Assembly (NCBI RefSeq): GCF_003854965.1
Contig: NZ_RQPI01000013.1
Coordinates: 1-64,000 of the forward strand
Direction of reading: 5' to 3'
Length of the DNA stretch: 64,000 nucleotides
Origin: Paenibacillus rhizophilus
Lineage (GTDB): Bacteria > Bacillota > Bacilli > Paenibacillales > Paenibacillaceae
Shown: positions 8,391-15,976 of the stretch, piece by piece
How the letters are laid out: every line of letters begins with the position of its first letter
How positions within the stretch are numbered: position 1 is the first letter of the stretch
Made by a program: the position numbers and the translations under genes
The notes under the pieces: model-generated
What the model saw: the letters and a program-made list of their open reading frames with translations, nothing else
Database searches by the model: none
What the model was told of the DNA's origin: nothing

Positions 8391-9848
8391 TTACAGCTGC
8401 GGACGCTGCTTGTGATGATCGGTATGCTGTTCATAGGCGTGCGCGACGCGCAGCACCGTGCTTTCATCGAATTCTTTGCCGATAATCTGCAGCCCGACAG
8501 GCAGTCCTTCGGCAAAACCGCAAGGAATGCTGACTGCTGGGATGCCGGCAAGATTGACCGGGATTGTCAAAATATCGTTCAAGTACATTGTAAGCGGGTC
8601 CTCGGTCTGGGAGCCGAGCTTGAATGCCGTCGTAGGCGCGGTCGGACCGATAACCACATCGTACTTCTTAAATACTTCATCAAAATCCTGCTTGATCAGC
8701 GTTCGCACTTTCTGTGCCTTCAAATAATAGGCATCGTAGTAGCCCGAGCTGAGCGCATAGGTTCCGAGCATAATCCGGCGCTTCACTTCCGGGCCAAAAC
8801 CATGGCTGCGCGAGTTGTGATACAGATCGAGCAAACCGCCGCCCTCGTCGACACGAACGCCGTAGCGCACCCCGTCGAAGCGGGCCAGATTGGAGGAAGC
8901 CTCCGAGGAAGCGAGCAGATAATAGGTCGCTACCGCATACTCGGTATGCGGGAGGGAAACCTCTTCCCAAACCGCCCCGAGATCTTCCAGCACTTTAAGC
9001 GCAGACAGCACCGTCTCGCGGACGGAAGCGTCGACGCCTTCGCCGATGTATTCCTTCGGCACGGCAATGCGCAGGCCTTTGATATCGCCGGTAAGGGCGC
9101 TCAAATAGTCAGGAATGTCGACCTTGGCGGACGTGGAATCCTGGGCGTCATAGCCGGCAATAGCCTGCAGTACATAGGCGGAGTCCTCAACGGTCCGCGT
9201 CAGCGGTCCGATCTGGTCAAGCGAGGACGCGAACGCCACGAGGCCGTAGCGGGAGACGAGCCCGTAGGTCGGCTTCAGGCCGACAACGCCGCAGTAAGAA
9301 GCGGGCTGGCGGATCGAGCCGCCGGTGTCGGAGCCGAGGGCAAAGAATACCTCGCCCGCAGCCACCGCCGCAGCGGAGCCGCCGCTGGAACCGCCGGGCA
9401 CGCGTTCCAAATCCCAGGGATTGCGGACCGCTCCGTAAGCGGAGTTCTCGTTCGAGCCGCCCATGGCGAACTCGTCCATATTCAGCTTGCCGATCGTCAC
9501 GGCATCCGCCTGGCGCAGCTTGGCGGCAACGGTAGCGTCGTAAATCGGCTGATAATTATCCAGAAAACGGCTCGCGCAGGTCGTGCGCAGCCCTTTGGTC
9601 ACAATGTTGTCCTTAATGCCCGCAGGCAGCCCGAACAGCAGGCCTCTTGCCGCTCCGGAGGCCAGCTTGTCATCCAGTTGACGGGCCGCCGCGCGGGCGC
9701 CTTCTTCATTAAGCGTCAGGAAAGCGTGCACATCGCCATCCACCCGTGCAATTGCCGACAGGGACTCCTCGGTCAGCTCGCTGGCCGAGATTTGCGAGGC
9801 ATGCAGCATATTATGTAATTCAGACAACCGATATTGAAACAGGCTCAA
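8391..9848 (-). CDS. gatA: Asp-tRNA(Asn)/Glu-tRNA(Gln) amidotransferase subunit A
   Basis: 485 residues, an amidase-signature enzyme that hydrolyses glutamine and channels ammonia to GatB. The Ser-cisSer-Lys triad is visible as the Lys of [10 protein letters not shown], the Ser of [12 protein letters not shown] and the Ser of [10 protein letters not shown]. The gene starts with TTG at 9848; GGGAG lies 8 bp upstream, which supports this unusual start. It lies between gatC and gatB in one operon. Confidence 0.98.
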   Translation of the reverse strand: MSLFQYRLSELHNMLHASQISASELTEESLSAIARVDGDVHAFLTLNEEGARAAARQLDDKLASGAARGLLFGLPAGIKDNIVTKGLRTTCASRFLDNYQPIYDATVAAKLRQADAVTIGKLNMDEFAMGGSNENSAYGAVRNPWDLERVPGGSSGGSAAAVAAGEVFFALGSDTGGSIRQPASYCGVVGLKPTYGLVSRYGLVAFASSLDQIGPLTRTVEDSAYVLQAIAGYDAQDSTSAKVDIPDYLSALTGDIKGLRIAVPKEYIGEGVDASVRETVLSALKVLEDLGAVWEEVSLPHTEYAVATYYLLASSEASSNLARFDGVRYGVRVDEGGGLLDLYHNSRSHGFGPEVKRRIMLGTYALSSGYYDAYYLKAQKVRTLIKQDFDEVFKKYDVVIGPTAPTTAFKLGSQTEDPLTMYLNDILTIPVNLAGIPAVSIPCGFAEGLPVGLQIIGKEFDESTVLRVAHAYEQHTDHHKQRPQL

Positions 9849-9873
9849 AATGTCATCTCCCTACCTATTCAGA

Positions 9874-10161
9874 TTATTCCAAAACCGCCGGCACTTTAAA
9901 TTGTCCATCCTCTTCCTCCGGCGCGTTCAGCATCGCGTCCTCAACGGAAAGACTCTCCTTCACGACATCCTCGCGCATGACATTGCTGACATGCAGCACA
10001 TGTGTCGTCGGCTGGACGCCTTCCGTATCCAGTCCGCCCAATTTCTCCGCATATTGTAAAATGGCGTTCATCTGCTCCGTAAACATAGCCTCTTCTTCCG
10101 GGCTTAAATGCAGGCGGGCCAGCCGGGCCACATGCTGCACATCCTTGATGGTAATGCTCAT
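9874..10161 (-). CDS. gatC: Asp-tRNA(Asn)/Glu-tRNA(Gln) amidotransferase subunit C
   Basis: 95 residues, typical for GatC: ITIKDVQHVARLARLHLSPEE, FTEQMNAILQYAEKL, and DVVKESLSVEDAMLNAPEEEDGQFKVPAVLE. GatC wraps around GatA and stabilises the complex. It is the first gene of the operon, with GGAGGGA before the ATG and a promoter at 10213-10241. Organisms with gatCAB usually lack glutaminyl-tRNA synthetase and charge Gln by the indirect route. Confidence 0.97.
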   Translation of the reverse strand: MSITIKDVQHVARLARLHLSPEEEAMFTEQMNAILQYAEKLGGLDTEGVQPTTHVLHVSNVMREDVVKESLSVEDAMLNAPEEEDGQFKVPAVLE

Positions 10162-10212
10162 ATTGAGTATCCCTCCTGTTTAAAGGGCTAAAGCGCCCGG
10201 ATAACGTTACTA

Positions 10213-10241
10213 ATTATATTGTAGAAACGTGGACAATTCAA
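10213..10241 (-). promoter_or_regulatory. gatCAB promoter
   Basis: On the minus strand: -35 TTGAAT (10236-10241), 17-bp spacer, -10 TATAAT (10213-10218), about 50 bp upstream of the gatC start codon. No T-box or other leader element was recognised between promoter and gene. Confidence 0.7.
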
Positions 10242-10309
10242 TGCGGTTGTGCTCCGCAGGATGCAGGGAATATACACCTGTTAAAACCTATGGGAACGGA
10301 CGAAAACAA

Positions 10310-10333
10310 GAAAAGCACCGATCGGGTGCTTTT
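10310..10333. terminator. Hairpin with A/T flanks, bidirectional terminator candidate
   Basis: AAAAGCACC-GATC-GGGTGCTTTT is a near-perfect palindrome with T-rich continuations on both strands. It begins the hairpin-rich 10310-10545 spacer. Other stems there are GCTGCC/GGCAGC (10341-10382) and ATATCGG/CCGATAT (10392-10419). Confidence 0.6.
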
Positions 10334-10422
10334 GTAAAAAGCTGCCGGAGTCCCTCTTAAGCCGAGTTCTCCCTTGGCAGCAGTTATTATAATATCGGGA
10401 AGCTTAAGCTTTCCGATATCCA

Positions 10423-10519
10423 AGAAGAAACGCTGCGCCTTCCTTTAAGGAGAGGCCCCGTTTCCCGTCGAAATATAAGGAAAAGGATAAGCGCGAGGCT
10501 TATACTTTCTTATATTTTG
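10423..10519 (+). repeat. Two-hairpin intergenic repeat, copy A
   Basis: One of six related elements in the window. Hairpin 1 has outer arms GAAACG/CGTTTC and inner arms CCTTCC/GGAgAGG; hairpin 2 has outer arms AAATATAAG (10471-10479)/CTTATATTT (10509-10517) and inner arms ATAAGC/GCTTAT. Compared with copy B, the inner arms of hairpin 1 have changed on both sides while still pairing. The core is CGTCGAAATATAAG. It lies next to a separate 28-bp palindrome. Confidence 0.75.
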
Positions 10520-10543
10520 AAAAAACCGGCTTGCGCCGGCTTT
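10520..10543 (-). terminator. Terminator after the 10.5-kb conserved hypothetical gene
   Basis: On the minus strand, AAGCCGGC-GCAA-GCCGGTTTTTT: a 7-bp GC-rich stem with GCAA tetraloop and T-run, directly after the stop codon at 10546. Confidence 0.85.
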
Positions 10544-10545
10544 CC

Positions 10546-10929
10546 TTAAATCCAGGCCCGAAGATTCACCTGTTTGATGAATTCCGCCTGGGACATGTTT
10601 TCCTTGAGACTAGTCTCTATATCTTCCGCCTGCTCGGCCTCACCGTTCATCAATTGATAAAACAACTTCTCGTTGTGCGTGGACAAGGCATAATCGATCA
10701 ATGCCTCTCGCGTAGTTCTCTCCGCTTCCTCAACCAGCAGATCCGCTTCCGTCTCGACGTCTTCCGCCGTGACGTAGAAGTTCCGGTTGGCCTGAGGGAT
10801 GCGAATGACATAATCAAACGCATTATCAGGATTGCGGTCGTAAGCGATCACGTATCCGTAATCCCCGATAGGAAGATTCTGCTCGAAAGCGTCCGCGACA
10901 ATGACAACCTTTTCTCCTAAACGCAGCAT
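10546..10929 (-). CDS. Conserved hypothetical protein with IDEAL-like tail
   Basis: 127 residues. The first 60 look like a small beta-rich domain (MLRLGEKVVIVADAF...GDYGYVIAYDRNPD...YVIRIPQANRNFYV); an acidic helical part follows. The stretch ALIDYALSTHNEKLFYQL resembles the short IDEAL motif found in several Bacillales proteins. The start is set at ATG 10929, with AGGAGG 8 bp upstream; the open frame continues to 10974 but has no ribosome site there. It is a single gene with its own terminator. No function can be assigned. Confidence 0.7.
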   Translation of the reverse strand: MLRLGEKVVIVADAFEQNLPIGDYGYVIAYDRNPDNAFDYVIRIPQANRNFYVTAEDVETEADLLVEEAERTTREALIDYALSTHNEKLFYQLMNGEAEQAEDIETSLKENMSQAEFIKQVNLRAWI

Positions 10930-11082
10930 CGCCCTACCTCCTGAGCCAATATCTTTCGTGTTGTGCTTTTTCACAGTCTACTAAAAAATGATAGACCTGT
11001 CTACAGGAAGAAACGGCGCAAAATTGAAAATATACTCAAAAATATGAAATTGAAAAAAAGTTGTTACATTTTCGGCGAAGGA

Positions 11083-11865
11083 CTAAAATCGCGGCAGTTT
11101 ATTGCGTCCAAACGATAGCGAGGCGCCCAAAAAGCAAAGAACAATGAGCGCAATACCCGACAGTACCGGGAAAATCCAAACGGCCGGAGCGGCGGTCTGC
11201 TGCGTGAGCGCCTGCGCGGACAGCTGCGGCAGAGCGGCAGGCGACCAGTTCAGCGGCCGGGGCAGCAAAGAGTGCAGCAGCGCCAAACCTGCCGCGGCCG
11301 CGAGCGACAAAAAGGCCGCGGCCGGAGCGCGGAGGCAGGCGCTGAACAGGAGCGTAAGCGAGACAGCGCACATCAGCCATAATCCGTACAGGGCCGACGC
11401 GGCCAGCACCGCGCTCCAGGAAAGGCTGCCGATTAACCGAATGGTATAATAGCCTGCGAATGCGGCTCCAAGCCCCAAAGACAGAGCGAGTAAAGTCAGC
11501 TGCGCCAGCCATTTGGCGGAAGCGGCCGCAAATGGAGTCAGCGGCCTGGCCAGCACCAGCTCCGCGGCTCCTCCCTCCCGCTCGCCGGCAAAGCTGTTCA
11601 TCGCCGAAAGCGCGAGCACCAGCAGGCCTACCGTGCCGTACTGCCCGATCGACTTGGCCATGACTTCCCCCGCTCCCGGCATCTCGTACAATTCCAGCAT
11701 CCCCGGGGGCACATCGCCCGACATTCTCAAAATCTCAGGCATATAATAGGCCGATATCGGCTGCATCATGCCAAGGATGATAAACACGACCGGTATCCAC
11801 AGCAGCTTGTAGCTGCGGACCGCCTCCAGCATTTCTTTCCTGTAAAAAATCAAAGCGTTTCTCAT
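11083..11865 (-). CDS. yxlG: ABC-2 type transporter permease, YxlG-like
   Basis: 260 residues with six likely membrane segments: LWIPVVFIILGMMQPISAYY, TVGLLVLALSAMNSFAGERE, LAQLTLLALSLGLGAAFAGYY, AVLAASALYGLWLMCAVSLTLLF, AAFLSLAAAAGLALLHSLL and VWIFPVLSGIALIVLCFLGA. The FAGEREGGAAELVLARPL stretch is typical for ABC-2 permeases. Its start overlaps the yxlF stop by ATGA, so the two proteins are translationally coupled. Last gene of the sigY operon; it pairs with the YxlF ATPase, substrate unknown. Confidence 0.85.
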   Translation of the reverse strand: MRNALIFYRKEMLEAVRSYKLLWIPVVFIILGMMQPISAYYMPEILRMSGDVPPGMLELYEMPGAGEVMAKSIGQYGTVGLLVLALSAMNSFAGEREGGAAELVLARPLTPFAAASAKWLAQLTLLALSLGLGAAFAGYYTIRLIGSLSWSAVLAASALYGLWLMCAVSLTLLFSACLRAPAAAFLSLAAAAGLALLHSLLPRPLNWSPAALPQLSAQALTQQTAAPAVWIFPVLSGIALIVLCFLGASLSFGRNKLPRF

Positions 11866-12782
11866 ACTCCCACCGCTTCCATAAATACGTCTTCCAGAGA
11901 CAGGGAACCCGCTTCGAAGCGCATCAGCGGAATTCCGCGATCGGCCGCTTCCCGGAGAATCGCGGACCTTGCCGCCTCCATGTCTTCAACCTTAAGAAAT
12001 ACGGAGCCGTCTCCTTCCATGCGGCTCTCGTGAATATAAGAACGGGTATTCAGTGTTTCAAGCCACAGCAGAGCTTCCTTCCGCTGTTCCACGCGCAGGG
12101 TAATGACCGGCCGATTATATTTTGCTCGAAGGGAAGACAGCGACCCCTGCTCGGCAATGACTCCATGATTCATCATAATAATGTCGTCACAGACCTCTTC
12201 GGCATCATGCAGCACATGCGTTGAAAAAATAACGCTGGTCTCCCTGCCGATTTCACGCAGCAGTTCCATAATCTCGCGGCGGCCGATCGGATCAAGCGCC
12301 GATACCGGTTCATCCAGCAGCAGGAGGCGCGGGGCGTGTACAAGCGCCTGCGCAAGCCCCAGACGCTGCTTCATGCCTCCGGAGTAACCGCCGATCCGCC
12401 GCTTTGCGGCGTCTTTAAGCCCCATCCGCTCAAGCATGGCCTCTGCCCGGCCCGCTGCCTCCTTCCTGCCCATACCGCTAAGTCTTGAAGCGAAGAGGAG
12501 ATACTCTTCCCCGGTCATCCAGTTATAGAAAGAGGGGGATTGGGGAAGATAACCAATCTGCTTGCGGTAATCCTTCCCAATTAACTTACCCTCGAATAAA
12601 ATTCTGCCACGGCTTGGGTTTAACAGGCCCGCAAGCATGCGCAGCGTGGTCGTCTTGCCGGCGCCATTGGGGCCAAGCAGGGCGACGCAGCGCCCCTGCT
12701 CCATGTTAAAGCTGATTCCGTCCACGGAAGGTTGCCCGTTAAAAACCTTGTGAAGTCCCGAAACTTGAAGCAGCGACGGCAT
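11862..12782 (-). CDS. yxlF: ABC transporter ATP-binding protein, YxlF-like
   Basis: 306 residues, a complete nucleotide-binding domain: Walker A GPNGAGKTT, Q-loop YLPQSP, signature YSGGMKQRLGLAQAL, Walker B LLLLDEP and switch His in FSTHVLHDAEEV. It is followed by a C-terminal extension usual in ABC-2 exporters. The start is set at ATG 12782 (MPSLLQVSGLHKVF), with GGGAGGAAAG upstream; it overlaps the yxlE stop by one base (TAATG). The open frame continues far upstream but only through yxlE. Confidence 0.93.
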   Translation of the reverse strand: MPSLLQVSGLHKVFNGQPSVDGISFNMEQGRCVALLGPNGAGKTTTLRMLAGLLNPSRGRILFEGKLIGKDYRKQIGYLPQSPSFYNWMTGEEYLLFASRLSGMGRKEAAGRAEAMLERMGLKDAAKRRIGGYSGGMKQRLGLAQALVHAPRLLLLDEPVSALDPIGRREIMELLREIGRETSVIFSTHVLHDAEEVCDDIIMMNHGVIAEQGSLSSLRAKYNRPVITLRVEQRKEALLWLETLNTRSYIHESRMEGDGSVFLKVEDMEAARSAILREAADRGIPLMRFEAGSLSLEDVFMEAVGV

Positions 12783-12970
12783 TATTCTTTCCTCCCAATC
12801 GTAAAATAGGCAAGGCTGCCGAGCAGATTGCCGAGCAGAATAATGATTGCCCACATCCACTTCGGCCCGCGCACACTGCGCGCTCTGACCAGGGAGACCA
12901 GTCCGATGACGGCCAGCAATCCCTGCAGCGCAAAGAGAGGCCACAACAATGACAAATCGATTGTCTTCAT
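12782..12970 (-). CDS. yxlE: Small membrane protein YxlE (PLDc_N domain)
   Basis: 62 residues, the same length as Bacillus YxlE: two hydrophobic segments (LSLLWPLFALQGLLAVIGLVSL and WMWAIIILLGNLLGSLAYFTIG), with the GNLLGSLAYFTIGRKE ending of the phospholipase-D-nuclease N-terminal (PLDc_N) family. The start is set at ATG 12970, with AAGGGTGG upstream. In Bacillus it belongs to the membrane proteins that hold back SigY. Confidence 0.85.
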   Translation of the reverse strand: MKTIDLSLLWPLFALQGLLAVIGLVSLVRARSVRGPKWMWAIIILLGNLLGSLAYFTIGRKE

Positions 12971-12991
12971 ATGGTATTCCACCCTTGGCAT

Positions 12992-13234
12992 TTATTTTCT
13001 AATCTTCTCATCCTTTTCCGCGATTTCTTTCCGTTTCCGGCGGTGTTCGGGAAATACAACAAGCAGCAGGTAGAGAACCGTCGGTAATGGGAACGTTGTC
13101 ATTCCCCACAACCCCCAGAACCAGTGCCACCTCCCCCGGGCGCGGGCGTCACGAAACAACAGCGCGCCCTGGGTCATCAGCACCGCCGCGAGTACGGCCC
13201 AAGCCCATAGAGGCATACTGGATTGCTCTTTCAT
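12992..13234 (-). CDS. yxlD: Small membrane protein, YxlD-like
   Basis: 80 residues with two hydrophobic stretches (PLWAWAVLAAVLMTQGALLF and GLWGMTTFPLPTVLYLLLVVF) and a charged C-terminus. Identified by size, topology and place between yxlC and yxlE in the sigY operon. Its ATG overlaps the preceding stop (ATGA). In Bacillus, YxlC and YxlD together act as the SigY anti-sigma component. Confidence 0.75.
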   Translation of the reverse strand: MKEQSSMPLWAWAVLAAVLMTQGALLFRDARARGRWHWFWGLWGMTTFPLPTVLYLLLVVFPEHRRKRKEIAEKDEKIRK

Positions 13235-13638
13235 CTCCGTTCACCGCGCCCTTTCCGCCCGGGACGCATTGCCGCCGCTATAATTCCTGCGATAGGAACA
13301 AGCCCCTGAACCGTCCAATACACCGGCGGCGCCGAAGTGATCGCGAGCAGGGAGAACCCGAGAATAAACAGGGAGACAAGCCAAAACAGCAGCCATTCCC
13401 GCAGCGCCCGGCGGCGATGTCTTTCGGATGCGGCAATAAGCCTGGCCTGCAGCATGCCTAGCGGAGGCGGTCCGGCTTCATCGTCGTAAGCGCGGTCCAG
13501 CCGTTCCAAGCCCGCTAAAAGCTCCGGCAGCGCAATTTCCGCCGACACCGGCCCTTCCTCAGCCTTCAGCCGGCCTTCCTTATCCGGCGCATCCCCCGGC
13601 TTGCGGCCGTTATCCGGACCGGTCATGTCGTTAGTCAT
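13231..13638 (-). CDS. yxlC: Putative SigY anti-sigma component, YxlC-like
   Basis: 135 residues. The cytosolic part is acidic (PELLAGLERLDRAYDDEAGPPPLGMLQARL), then two membrane segments (WLLFWLVSLFILGFSLLAI, VYWTVQGLVPIAGIIAAAM). The gene directly follows sigY and overlaps its end by 8 bp. The cytosolic-then-membrane layout fits an anti-sigma anchor. It is longer at the N-terminus than Bacillus YxlC. Called mainly from context. Confidence 0.72.
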   Translation of the reverse strand: MTNDMTGPDNGRKPGDAPDKEGRLKAEEGPVSAEIALPELLAGLERLDRAYDDEAGPPPLGMLQARLIAASERHRRRALREWLLFWLVSLFILGFSLLAITSAPPVYWTVQGLVPIAGIIAAAMRPGRKGRGERR

Positions 13639-14161
13639 CCATTTTCATCTCCTCTCGCAGCTGCTTCAGTCCATACGCCGCGCGCGACTTGGCCGTCCCT
13701 TCAGGGATTCCCAGAATTTTGCCGATCTCCCCATAGCTGTAGCCGTAGTAATGCTTGAGCAGCAGTGCAATCCGCTGGGGAGAAGAAACGCGGGAAAGAG
13801 CGTCCAGCACATCGCTCCACTCTTCGCCTTTAGTCTCGAATTGCCAGCGGATCGACCGCATGCCCTGCTCCCGCCGAATCCACTCTTCTTCACGGCTGCG
13901 CCGCCTCAGCCTGTCGATATACAACCGGGTCGCTATCGTAATCATCCAGGATGAGAACGAGGACGAACCGTTGTATGAAGTCATCTTCTCCATGCATCTG
14001 ACTATCGTATCCTGGGTGACGTCTTCCGCCAGCTGAGGGTCCATTGTTGCTTTTAACAAATACTTGTACAGAAAGGAATAATGATTCTGAAACAGCTGCG
14101 CCAGCGCAAGACGGTCACCATGCTGCGCCTGGCGGATCATTCCAAGTTCCTCGTCGCTCAT
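13631..14161 (-). CDS. sigY: ECF RNA polymerase sigma factor SigY
   Basis: 176 residues with sigma region 2 (LFQNHYSFLYKYLLKATMDPQLAEDVTQDTIVRCMEKM, then SWMITIATRLYIDRLRRR) and region 4 (SRVSSPQRIALLLKHYYGYSYGEIGKILGIPEGTAKSR). The best match is SigY of Bacillus, supported by the following yxlC-D-E-F-G gene order. The ATG at 14161 has GGGAG upstream. An ECF-type promoter at 14196-14221 suggests autoregulation, as in Bacillus. Confidence 0.93.
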   Translation of the reverse strand: MSDEELGMIRQAQHGDRLALAQLFQNHYSFLYKYLLKATMDPQLAEDVTQDTIVRCMEKMTSYNGSSSFSSWMITIATRLYIDRLRRRSREEEWIRREQGMRSIRWQFETKGEEWSDVLDALSRVSSPQRIALLLKHYYGYSYGEIGKILGIPEGTAKSRAAYGLKQLREEMKMDD

Positions 14162-14195
14162 CGGTTCTCCCGCCGTTTATTTTTTTCATATGTAA

Positions 14196-14221
14196 TACGA
14201 TTGGCCCGAAGAAATCGTTCA
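14196..14221 (-). promoter_or_regulatory. Candidate SigY-dependent autoregulatory promoter
   Basis: On the minus strand: TGAAC (14217-14221), 17 bp, CGTA (14196-14199), about 35 bp before the sigY start codon. The TGAAC ... CGT layout is that of ECF promoters including the known SigY site. It is one base off the usual CGTC. Confidence 0.5.
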
Positions 14222-14224
14222 AAG

Positions 14225-14623
14225 GCTACCAAAAAAATTTTATAACTCATCTCTCCGGTGTTCCCACAGCCTGCGCCTCCAGGGCTGCCTTGCTCCTCTT
14301 CCCTCCGGGAAACTCCAGAACAAAGGAACGGCCCGCGCTGGCTGACCCGATTCGTCCTTGCGCATTCCGGATAAGCGTTCTGCAGTGCAGTGGTAGGCAG
14401 CCTCCTCCTCCCGGATCCTGCATCGCTCCATTCCCCTTGCCTCTTCATCTTGGGTGCCAATCCATTCGCTGTCGGTTCTTTCTTTCTCTCCGGCAGCTTC
14501 GATTCTATTATAATGATCCCCGCAATCGAGAAGATAGTGTATCCTGCTCTTCAACAAAAGCTCCTCCGTTCGCCTTTTACCTAAAAAGAAACGCCTAGAC
14601 TGCGTCTGATCAAGACATAAGAC
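14225..14623. other. Unassigned spacer upstream of sigY
   Basis: No convincing gene. A minus-strand frame of 180 codons (14240-14782) crosses this region and the terminator at 14624-14664; it has no ribosome site and was not accepted. No T-box or known riboswitch consensus was recognised. It could hold a decayed gene or an uncharacterised leader. Confidence 0.4.
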
Positions 14624-14664
14624 AAAAAAAAGAACGCAAACCGGGATGATTCCACAGTCTGCGT
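14624..14664 (-). terminator. Putative terminator after the MBL-fold gene
   Basis: On the minus strand, ACGCA (14660-14664) pairs with TGCGT (14634-14638) and is followed shortly by a run of T. The interior pairs imperfectly. It lies about 115 bp after the stop of the hydrolase gene. Confidence 0.45.
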
Positions 14665-14778
14665 GCTTCGCTAGGTAAATGTTACATTTAATTAACGTCA
14701 TTGTAGCAAGTTTGTAGTCTGTTGTCCAGCCTATTTCTCGCTTTTTGTCGATTGCTACAGCATTGCTGCAGCCTTCGC

Positions 14779-15405
14779 TCAAGAGACATAAGGATTGTTG
14801 GCGCGCTCAAAGCCGATCCTCGTGCGGGGGCCATGCCCCGGATACACAGTCACATCGTCGTCCATCTTGAACAGCTTGCCCTGGATGGAGTCCAGCAGAT
14901 CGCGTTCTCTTCCGCCCGGCAAATCCGTCCGTCCGACGCTCAGCCGGAACAGCACATCGCCGGAGAACAAGTCGCTTCCGCACAAAAAGCTTACGCTTCC
15001 CGGAGAATGCCCCGGGGTATGAAAGACGCGGAACGTATGGCCGATGAGTTCAAGGGTCTGGCCCTCGTCCAGATCGAACTCGGCGGGGTCCGTCGTAATC
15101 GGCGGCGATACGTTCGGCCACATAAGCGAGCCGTTCAACTTGGTGCTTGTCAGCCAATCGCTCTCCAAGGCATGAAGATATACCGGGCATTTCTTCAGCT
15201 TGCGGATCTCGTCGACGCCGCCGATATGATCAAAATGCGCATGCGTCAGCAGAATGGCCTCGATCTCCATGTCCTGAATGGCCCGCACAAGCGGAGCCGG
15301 GTTCATGCCGGGGTCGATAATGATTCCTTTGGCGGGGTCCGTTCCCGTCAATAGATAGGCGTTGGTCTGCAAAGGACCTAGATTAAAGCTTCGAATGTTC
15401 AGCAT
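14779..15405 (-). CDS. MBL-fold hydrolase, glyoxalase-II-like (YqgX type)
   Basis: 208 residues with the metallo-beta-lactamase motifs: THAHFDHIGG (metal ligands), the single His of FHTPGHSPGSVS, the Asp of LFSGDVLF and the final His of VYPGHGPRT. Size and motif spacing match small bacterial glyoxalase-II-like hydrolases such as YqgX; the substrate cannot be told. It starts 4 bp after the stop of the thioredoxin-like gene, so it is the third gene of the dedA operon. Confidence 0.9.
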   Translation of the reverse strand: MLNIRSFNLGPLQTNAYLLTGTDPAKGIIIDPGMNPAPLVRAIQDMEIEAILLTHAHFDHIGGVDEIRKLKKCPVYLHALESDWLTSTKLNGSLMWPNVSPPITTDPAEFDLDEGQTLELIGHTFRVFHTPGHSPGSVSFLCGSDLFSGDVLFRLSVGRTDLPGGRERDLLDSIQGKLFKMDDDVTVYPGHGPRTRIGFERANNPYVS

Positions 15406-15409
15406 AGCG

Positions 15410-15976
15410 TTAAAAACCGGAAATCAGTTCGCGCAGTTCCTTGACGATCACTGCCTGATATTCCGTTCCCTCCCCATAAGCTTGGCCCATCGCCTTGCGG
15501 ACCTCCGCGATTTTGGCTTCATAGTCCGGAGCCTCGCGGTCCGGATTCTCTCTTTTAAAATCATTCATCAGCGTCTGCACATGCTGGGGGCGCGGACCCC
15601 AATGTCCCAGCACATGACCGCCCGTATCCGCGATAATGACGATCGGCACCGCACGTCCGCCCATGGTCAGATAATCGTCCATCACATCCTGATTATCCTC
15701 CAGAATAAGCACTTCCGTCTTGAAGCCCGCAGTCTCCATAACCCGGAATACGGCAGGCACATTGCGGACGACGTCGCCGCACCAGTCGGCGGCCAAAATA
15801 AGCGAGCGCAGATCATCACGGTGGTTGAGGCTTTCAAAAAACTCCCGGTCGCTCTCGTCCTGCCAGGAAAAAGCTTCATACCATGATTCAAACGCCTGCT
15901 GGTTCTTCGTCATGCCCTCGACGAATTGACGGGGCGTCAGGCCCTGTCCGAATTTGGAGGCGAGATTTTGCTTCAT
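15410..15976 (-). CDS. Thioredoxin-like fold protein with a single active-site Cys
   Basis: 188 residues, thioredoxin fold of the Thioredoxin_9 type. The active-site loop reads AADWCGDVVRN, so the second Cys of the usual CxxC is missing and only one Cys remains. The cis-Pro loop GGRAVPIVIIAD is present. Such proteins may bind bacillithiol or act in single-Cys chemistry, but this is inference. The start overlaps the dedA stop by ATGA. Middle gene of a three-gene operon. Confidence 0.8.
   Translation of the reverse strand: MKQNLASKFGQGLTPRQFVEGMTKNQQAFESWYEAFSWQDESDREFFESLNHRDDLRSLILAADWCGDVVRNVPAVFRVMETAGFKTEVLILEDNQDVMDDYLTMGGRAVPIVIIADTGGHVLGHWGPRPQHVQTLMNDFKRENPDREAPDYEAKIAEVRKAMGQAYGEGTEYQAVIVKELRELISGF

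Noticed and set aside
8382..9818. Plus-strand frame of 478 codons
   Set aside because: Antisense to gatA, with no ribosome site or family.
14225..14480. T-box leader on the minus strand
   Set aside because: The GGGTGGNACCGCG antiterminator block is absent, and sigY is not a typical T-box target.
14240..14782. Minus-strand frame of 180 codons upstream of sigY
   Set aside because: No ribosome site, crosses a putative terminator and the MBL gene end, and its composition does not look like a protein.
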